A DNA stretch of 38,949 nucleotides from a virus, in the IMG/VR virus record IMGVR_UViG_3300037427_001083, positions 1 through 38,949 of that record. One strand, given 5' to 3'. Both the position numbers and the translations under genes were made by a program. Positions within the stretch are counted from its first letter, which is position 1, and each line of letters starts with the position of its first letter. Under the pieces are notes generated by a model. The model made no database searches and was not told where the DNA came from. It saw only the letters and a program-made list of their open reading frames with translations. This document shows positions 35,086 to 38,949 of this stretch, one piece after another.

Positions 35086-35157
35086 GCCATCATAGCACAG
35101 TGGTAGTGCAGGGCTTTTGTAAAGCCAAGGTCGGTGGTTCAAATCCTCCTGATGGCA
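35086..35157 (+). tRNA. tRNA-Thr (anticodon TGT)
   Basis: A cloverleaf can be drawn by hand. The acceptor stem is GCCATCA with TGATGGC (7 pairs) plus discriminator A. The D stem is GCAC/GTGC around AGTGGTA. The anticodon arm has loop TTTGTAA, with anticodon TGT at 35118-35120. The T arm is GGTGG-TTCAAAT-CCTCC. CCA is not encoded. Oddities: a T-T mismatch at the centre of the T stem and a G-A pair at the end of the anticodon stem. It reads ACA codons, which are frequent in this AT-rich phage. Confidence 0.88.
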
Positions 35158-35228
35158 TTAGTTTACATAAAGGACATTAAGAGAATGTTAAACATGTAAA
35201 TAATTATTCGCCGACTTGAGGGAAATGC

Positions 35229-35378
35229 ATGTCAGTCATTATCTACCTAGATCACATTGAGGAACTAGAGCAAGAGAATGAAGAACTAAAGCAAGAGATT
35301 ACTTATCTTAGAGAATTACTAACATATGATTCAAAAGCTGTTGCCATCAGACGATCCACTATTACACGCAAAGATTGA
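35229..35378 (+). CDS. Small coiled-coil protein overlapping the deformylase start
   Basis: A 49-residue ORF. After MSVIIYLDHIEEL it has a clear heptad-like stretch (LEQENEELKQEITYLREL) predicting a coiled coil; the C-terminus is basic. A GAGGGA Shine-Dalgarno-like sequence precedes the ATG. It overlaps the deformylase gene by 53 bases in another frame, unusual here, where most overlaps are 4 bases. Its biased amino acid composition and ribosome binding site favour a real gene; the overlap argues for caution. Confidence 0.5.
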   Translation: MSVIIYLDHIEELEQENEELKQEITYLRELLTYDSKAVAIRRSTITRKD

Positions 35379-35763
35379 AAAGTGTAGTTACAACTTAGAT
35401 AGATCTAAGTTATCGTATCAGTTGCATGAAAATATGTTCCACTATAATGGAGTGGGACTATCAGCAAATCAAATAGGTATAAAAGAAAGAGCATTTGTAA
35501 TGATATCAAACATGGAGTTGCAAGAGACGATTACATGTTTTAACCCAAAAATAATAAAGCAATCAAAGAAGTTAGTAAAATTGGAGGAAGGATGTTTATC
35601 CTTTCCTGATGTATTTTTAGATGTTGATAGACCAGAGTCTATTGTTGTGAAGTATGAGGATGAAGGTAAAGAAGTACATAAAGTAAAATTAGAAGGATTC
35701 ATTGCTAGGATATTTCTACATGAATATGACCATATGGAGGGTATTGACTTCACTCAAAGATAA
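35326..35763 (+). CDS. def: Peptide deformylase
   Basis: A 145-residue enzyme that removes the formyl group from the N-terminal Met of new proteins. All three family motifs are present: GVGLSANQ (residues 42-49), EGCLS (88-92) with metal-ligand Cys90, and HEYDH (132-136) with both His ligands and the catalytic Glu133. It is shorter at the C-terminus than cellular enzymes (about 165-190), as is usual for phage copies. Cyanophage deformylases have been reported to prefer the N-terminus of photosystem II protein D1, so a role in keeping photosynthesis running during infection is plausible. The start MIQKLLPSDDPLL fits the family. Confidence 0.93.
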   Translation: MIQKLLPSDDPLLHAKIEKCSYNLDRSKLSYQLHENMFHYNGVGLSANQIGIKERAFVMISNMELQETITCFNPKIIKQSKKLVKLEEGCLSFPDVFLDVDRPESIVVKYEDEGKEVHKVKLEGFIARIFLHEYDHMEGIDFTQR

Positions 35764-35766
35764 ATA
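35759..35766 (+). promoter_or_regulatory. Late promoter-like motif after the deformylase gene
   Basis: GATAAATA overlaps the deformylase stop codon and ends 17 bases before the next ATG. AAGG at 35775-35778 may be the ribosome binding site. Confidence 0.4.
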
Positions 35767-35783
35767 GTCAAAACAAGGTAATT

Positions 35784-35960
35784 ATGGACAAACTAGGACA
35801 AGCAGCAGCAGATGCAGCAATTGAAACTATACCAGCACCAGTAGCTCCTGTTCAAGCAGAGTCTGTGGGAGTTGGTGTTGTAGGATATGGTATTGGTATT
35901 ATCATTCTTGCAGTAGTTGGATTAGGTCTTTACAAAAACTATCAGAACAATAAAAAATGA
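35784..35960 (+). CDS. Small single-span membrane protein
   Basis: A 58-residue protein with an Ala/Pro-rich N-terminal half (AAADAAIETIPAPVAPVQA), one hydrophobic Gly-rich membrane segment (about residues 29-50, GVGVVGYGIGIIILAVVGLG) and a short basic tail (KNYQNNKK). The positive tail suggests N-out/C-in orientation. The gene overlaps the next one by ATGA. Function unknown; a small inner-membrane effector or lysis-related protein are options without direct support. Confidence 0.72.
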   Translation: MDKLGQAAADAAIETIPAPVAPVQAESVGVGVVGYGIGIIILAVVGLGLYKNYQNNKK

Positions 35961-36115
35961 AACCATCACCAAAACAAGCTCAACAGATCGCTAAGGATTA
36001 CGAGAAGGTGGTTGAGCATTTAATCTCTGAGCAATATGCAAAGTCTAAAGATGATGCTGATAACATCATTGTTGGAATGAGCGAAGCATGGTATAATCAG
36101 ATTATATCTGAATAA
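35957..36115 (+). CDS. Small helical hypothetical protein
   Basis: A 52-residue charged protein (MKPSPKQAQQIAKDYEKVVE...WYNQIISE), probably two helices. It overlaps the membrane-protein gene by four bases (ATGA), so the two are coupled and probably act together. No family recognised. Confidence 0.68.
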   Translation: MKPSPKQAQQIAKDYEKVVEHLISEQYAKSKDDADNIIVGMSEAWYNQIISE

Positions 36116-36120
36116 TACGA

Positions 36121-36996
36121 GTGCTTAGACTTGCTGGTGCTCAGATACCTGTAGCATCTAATATACAATTAAACAAAATAGAACTTTTTAAAGCGATTGA
36201 CTGGGCAAAGGAGAATAGTGTTGACCACCTCCTTACTCCAGAAGGATCGCTTTCGGGGTATCAAGATATAAATGGAAGAGAAAAAGAATTAATTGATTCT
36301 TTAAAAGAAGTAGAGTTACATGCTAGAGGTTTAAATCTACATCTAGGAACTATTTTAAAAGAGAAAGAAGAGATAGGATTTGTTAATAGGAATGAGATAA
36401 GGCATTATACTAAAGAAGGAAATCTATCTGCAGTAACTCATAAGACTTATTGTATTCCTCAAGATAGATGTATAGGTAAGATTTGGAGTAAGGGATTAAA
36501 ATATTTTACAGCATCTGGTTATAAATCAGTTGGTATGATTTGTAATGATATGTGGGGAGCAGCAGATGAGATAGGAATAGGTTTTTGTGAAAGACATCTC
36601 GTAGAATTTAGTATGGAACTTATTTTCCATGCAACCAATGGAATAAAATTCTCTAAGCATGATAAGCGTTGGGAAGCATTTGATGCATATGCTAATGGAT
36701 TTTTAAGGATGACTGCTTTCAAAAGCAAAGCATTTATCTTAACTGTTGATTCATGTGTTCCTTGGACTTGGAATGGTGAAGAAGATAAATTAGAGGAATG
36801 TCCTACCTCAAGTGAGAGTGGAGTTCTTGATTTTACTGGGTGGAAAACAAAAGTACCTAGATTTGGTAGACAATATTTTTACCATGATCTTGATATGAAA
36901 TTCCCAGGTAGAGAGAGATTTAATCGTTATAATGGAAGATTGATGGACGAGTATCCATACAAAAACCTTAATTTTGATAGTTTAAATGCAGATTAA
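36121..36996 (+). CDS. Carbon-nitrogen hydrolase (nitrilase superfamily)
   Basis: A 291-residue enzyme with the Glu-Lys-Cys triad of the nitrilase superfamily: Glu41 in LLTPEGSLSGYQ, Lys108 in VTHKTYCIP and Cys141 in VGMICNDMWG. A second conserved region is the ERHLVEFSMELIFHATNG segment, which matches the usual 'GA-x-hhhhPxA/N' block in position. Members hydrolyse amides or nitriles, or transfer acyl groups. The N-terminal motif LAGAQIPVASN is typical. The start is GTG at 36121: an in-frame stop at 36109 leaves no ATG, and no strong Shine-Dalgarno sequence is visible. Substrate unknown; nitrogen recovery from amides during infection is a guess. Confidence 0.8.
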   Translation: MLRLAGAQIPVASNIQLNKIELFKAIDWAKENSVDHLLTPEGSLSGYQDINGREKELIDSLKEVELHARGLNLHLGTILKEKEEIGFVNRNEIRHYTKEGNLSAVTHKTYCIPQDRCIGKIWSKGLKYFTASGYKSVGMICNDMWGAADEIGIGFCERHLVEFSMELIFHATNGIKFSKHDKRWEAFDAYANGFLRMTAFKSKAFILTVDSCVPWTWNGEEDKLEECPTSSESGVLDFTGWKTKVPRFGRQYFYHDLDMKFPGRERFNRYNGRLMDEYPYKNLNFDSLNAD

Positions 36997-37011
36997 GAGG
37001 CTATATATAAT

Positions 37012-37140
37012 ATGATCGAGAAGTATATCATACTCTCATTACTTTACCTTGAATGGTTCACACAGAAACTTCTATGCTTACCTTACAAGCTTTATATGAA
37101 GTTTGACTACTGGAACTTTAATAGAAAATTACCAAAATGA
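37012..37140 (+). CDS. Small hydrophobic/basic peptide
   Basis: A 42-residue ORF (MIEKYIILSLLYLEWFTQKL...) with a hydrophobic, aromatic N-terminal half that may insert in or lie on a membrane, and a basic C-terminus. AAGAGG lies 11 bases before the ATG. The stop overlaps the next start as ATGA, which supports it being translated. Function unknown. Confidence 0.55.
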   Translation: MIEKYIILSLLYLEWFTQKLLCLPYKLYMKFDYWNFNRKLPK

Positions 37141-37700
37141 AAACTATGGACTATAAGTGGAAGTGGATATCAATAGGAACAGCAAGTAGTATTTTCATGT
37201 TGTCTCATATTGGTATGATTGGGATGATCTCTAGACAAAGTAAGTTCCCTGTAGTAAATGTACCTGTAGGTTCTTATACTTCATATAAAGTAGAAGCAAA
37301 TAAGGACGGTTATAGAATTGATTATCGTGCTAATGATCCTAAGATGTCTCATGTGGAACGGGATATAAAGAAGAAAGCTGGGTTTCTGGGATTGGGTAAC
37401 AACACCATTACGGAAAGGAAATCATATCCAGCAACGAGTCTTGGGACTAAAAACTTGGTTAATGAATCCACAAAAGGTGGTAAGTCCGAGGAATGTATCG
37501 AAGCAATCGGTGCAGGAAAAGGAACAGGTAGAATGGTCGGTGCTAGTGTTGGTGCTGCTGTGGCCCCTAGTCTCACTGGGATTCCCTTTGTTGGTTGGGT
37601 TCTTGCTGGAGCTGCTACGATGATGGGTATGGATGCAGGATCTGATGTAGGTGGTACAATGATTGAAAGTATTAATCCAAATTGTGAGGAAGAACTATGA
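37137..37700 (+). CDS. Hypothetical membrane protein with glycine-zipper-like C-terminus
   Basis: A 187-residue protein. A membrane segment or uncleaved signal anchor lies at residues about 9-31 (WISIGTASSIFMLSHIGMIG). A soluble basic region follows. The C-terminal Gly/Ala-rich hydrophobic region (about 125-175) includes GAGKGTGRMVGASVGAAV and FVGWVLAGAATMMG, resembling glycine-zipper segments that pack or oligomerise in membranes. It overlaps the genes on both sides by ATGA, so it forms a coupled set of 42-residue peptide, this protein and PcyA. No family recognised; a lysis, envelope or thylakoid-associated role is possible. Confidence 0.72.
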   Translation: MKTMDYKWKWISIGTASSIFMLSHIGMIGMISRQSKFPVVNVPVGSYTSYKVEANKDGYRIDYRANDPKMSHVERDIKKKAGFLGLGNNTITERKSYPATSLGTKNLVNESTKGGKSEECIEAIGAGKGTGRMVGASVGAAVAPSLTGIPFVGWVLAGAATMMGMDAGSDVGGTMIESINPNCEEEL

Positions 37701-38431
37701 CAGATTTTCATCCTTTAGTGCAAAAACTTGCTACTAATATTCGTGTCTCATATAGTGCATTACCAGGAATAAAACCATATCATAAGCATCAAGATCTAGC
37801 GACTGTTACTGGTAATCTTGATGATGATAAATTGTATATTCATAATGAATTTTATAAATGTCCTGGTCTACGTAAGGTTCATTTAGAAACTGCAAGACTA
37901 GGTAATTTAGATATTCTACACTCAGTATTTTTTCCAGATCCTAAATATGACCTACCAATCTTTGGTGCTGATATCGTCGCTACTCCTGCAGGAGTTGGGG
38001 CTGCTATCGTTGATATATCACCTGTTAATGGACTGTCTAAAAGTATCACAGATAAACTAAGTAGTATTGGTAGTAAGTATCATTTTAAAGAAGTGAGAGC
38101 ATTACCTCTTTGGGGTGATGAAATATTCTCTCCTTATTGTAAATTTCTTCGCCTTCAAAATTCTAAAGAAGAATCTGATTTTGTTTCTTTAGTACAAGAT
38201 TATCTTGATGTATTCAATCATGAAGTAATGAGTGTAGAAATAGATGATCATGATTGGGTTAAAGTAATGAAGAGACTTGATGGTCAAATTTGGTACTGTC
38301 AACAGCAACAGAAAAATGATAAGACTCGTGGTATTCTTGCAAAATGTTTTGATGATAAGTGGGCAAAGAAATATTTGGAACGAGTATTATTTGATGAACC
38401 TATGACACCAAAACATCATACTTTTCCTTAA
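37697..38431 (+). CDS. pcyA: Phycocyanobilin:ferredoxin oxidoreductase PcyA
   Basis: A 244-residue ferredoxin-dependent bilin reductase that makes phycocyanobilin from biliverdin IXalpha. Close matches to cyanobacterial PcyA: HLETARLGNLDILHSVFFP, LPIFGADIVATPAGVGAAI, DISP, LPLWGDEIFSPYC, and the near-identical GQIWYCQQQQKNDKTR and WAKKYLERVLFD. The catalytic residues known for Synechocystis PcyA (Glu76, His88, Asp105) align with Glu64, His75 and Asp92, so the enzyme should be active. The sequence is PcyA, not the phage-specific PebS or PcyX. It overlaps the upstream gene by four bases. Phage PcyA is an auxiliary gene linked to bilin pigment metabolism in the host. Confidence 0.96.
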   Translation: MTDFHPLVQKLATNIRVSYSALPGIKPYHKHQDLATVTGNLDDDKLYIHNEFYKCPGLRKVHLETARLGNLDILHSVFFPDPKYDLPIFGADIVATPAGVGAAIVDISPVNGLSKSITDKLSSIGSKYHFKEVRALPLWGDEIFSPYCKFLRLQNSKEESDFVSLVQDYLDVFNHEVMSVEIDDHDWVKVMKRLDGQIWYCQQQQKNDKTRGILAKCFDDKWAKKYLERVLFDEPMTPKHHTFP

Positions 38432-38949
38432 ATGTTTTTAATTACGTTTGGTGATGATTGGACTTTAGGATCTGGTGTATGGTATAAACCTGGCATGCCC
38501 AAGATTGTGTATGAAAATAAAGAACCTCATTATGATGATTCATGGAGAATAATTGTTCGTGATTATCTTGGTTGTCAGGATAATCATATTAACTTTGCTA
38601 CATCTCAAAGTAGTAATCAAAGACAGTTTGCTTTAGCAAAAGATTATTTTAATTCTAAAAAATTTTATGATAAAAGAAGAGATGAGATTATTGTTTTATG
38701 GGGTCTTACCACCACACGTAGAGATTATAAATGGTGTAGTGATAGTAGGAAGTATGAAGATATAATTTTTAAAGAAAAATATCTTGATAGAAATAATAAA
38801 GATAAACTTGGATATGGATTAAATAAATGGTCTCATCACGATGATGTTGCTACTAAAGAACTTGAGACAGAAATAGTTCATTGGAATATTTTCTTCAAGG
38901 CATTGGGTATTAAAAATTATTGGTTCGATAGTTTTAATTCTAAAAAATA
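38432..38949 (+). CDS. SGNH-hydrolase-like protein, 3'-truncated by window end
   Basis: The ORF starts right after the pcyA stop and stays open to the window end (172 codons). The N-terminus FLITFGDDWTLGSGVW resembles block I of SGNH/GDSL hydrolases (GDSxTxGxG), but the nucleophile Ser is replaced by Asp at residue 9. IIVLWGLTTTRRDYKW resembles the later conserved block of a phage SGNH-like family. The catalytic Asp-His region would lie beyond the window. It may be an inactive or re-purposed member, or the similarity may be superficial. Confidence 0.6.
   Translation, partial: MFLITFGDDWTLGSGVWYKPGMPKIVYENKEPHYDDSWRIIVRDYLGCQDNHINFATSQSSNQRQFALAKDYFNSKKFYDKRRDEIIVLWGLTTTRRDYKWCSDSRKYEDIIFKEKYLDRNNKDKLGYGLNKWSHHDDVATKELETEIVHWNIFFKALGIKNYWFDSFNSKK

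Noticed and set aside
34872-35093. Minus-strand 73-residue ORF across the terminator, structured RNA and tRNA
   Set aside because: It starts inside the tRNA and runs through the terminator. Composition and lack of a ribosome binding site do not support coding; the region is better explained as RNA.
36974-37011. TATAAT at 37006-37011 as a promoter for the 42-residue gene
   Set aside because: It is immediately adjacent to the ATG, so a transcript would lack a leader, and no -35 box is found at 16-18 bases.
1-38949. Integrase, attachment sites, transposase or lysogeny genes
   Set aside because: None recognised; the window is consistent with a lytic T4-like phage.

Overview
The window is a stretch of a T4-like cyanomyovirus genome, from a phage of marine Synechococcus or Prochlorococcus. 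The evidence is a late structural module in T4 order (gp8, gp13-gp14-gp15-gp16-gp17-gp18-gp19-gp20, a gp67-like gene, gp21-gp22-gp23), AT-rich DNA, late-promoter motifs of the form TAATAAATA ahead of many genes, and a bilin reductase (PcyA) and a peptide deformylase of the kind cyanophages carry as auxiliary genes. The gene order and protein matches come from reading the translations; no database search was run.

Layout. 1-4449: the 3' part of a huge repeat-rich virion protein in the place where T4 has gp7. 4484-6067: baseplate wedge gp8. 6086-13780: a 2564-residue tail protein (DUF4815-like N-terminus, long Pro/Arg tract) occupying the place of T4 gp9-gp12/wac. 13783-17709: a 76-residue protein, neck gp13 and gp14, tail completion gp15 and small terminase gp16. 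17728-19637: two non-T4 genes separating the terminase subunits. 19643-26484: large terminase gp17, sheath gp18, tube gp19 and portal gp20. 26486-31200: an accessory island between gp20 and the prohead genes. It holds a 118-residue hypothetical protein, a 2OG-Fe(II)-oxygenase-like gene and, on the minus strand, an operon of a 51-residue ORF plus two tandem paralogous B12-binding-type radical SAM enzymes. 31226-34839: gp67-like protein, prohead protease gp21, scaffold gp22 and major capsid gp23, closed by a clear intrinsic terminator. 34890-35157: a GC-rich, strongly structured non-coding stretch followed by a tRNA-Thr(UGU). 35229-38949: small genes and metabolic cargo, namely peptide deformylase, nitrilase-superfamily hydrolase, small membrane proteins, pcyA and a truncated SGNH-like gene.

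How it fits together. Most of the window builds the virion and packages DNA. Late-promoter motifs recur every one to a few genes and often overlap the preceding stop codon. The minus-strand radical SAM operon has a sigma70-like promoter (TTAGAC-N17-TATAAT) whose -35 box lies on the same bases as the plus-strand late motif ahead of the gp67-like gene, suggesting an early/late transcription switch. The region after gp23 looks like a separate transcription unit, starting with a sigma70-like promoter and a structured RNA.

The most unusual items are the radical SAM/2OG island inside the capsid module, the unassigned structured RNA upstream of the tRNA, a Gly-x-Gly-Tyr module spread over five virion proteins, the poly-proline tract, and a probable AUA (or lost) start codon with a perfect Shine-Dalgarno sequence for the 2OG-like gene.
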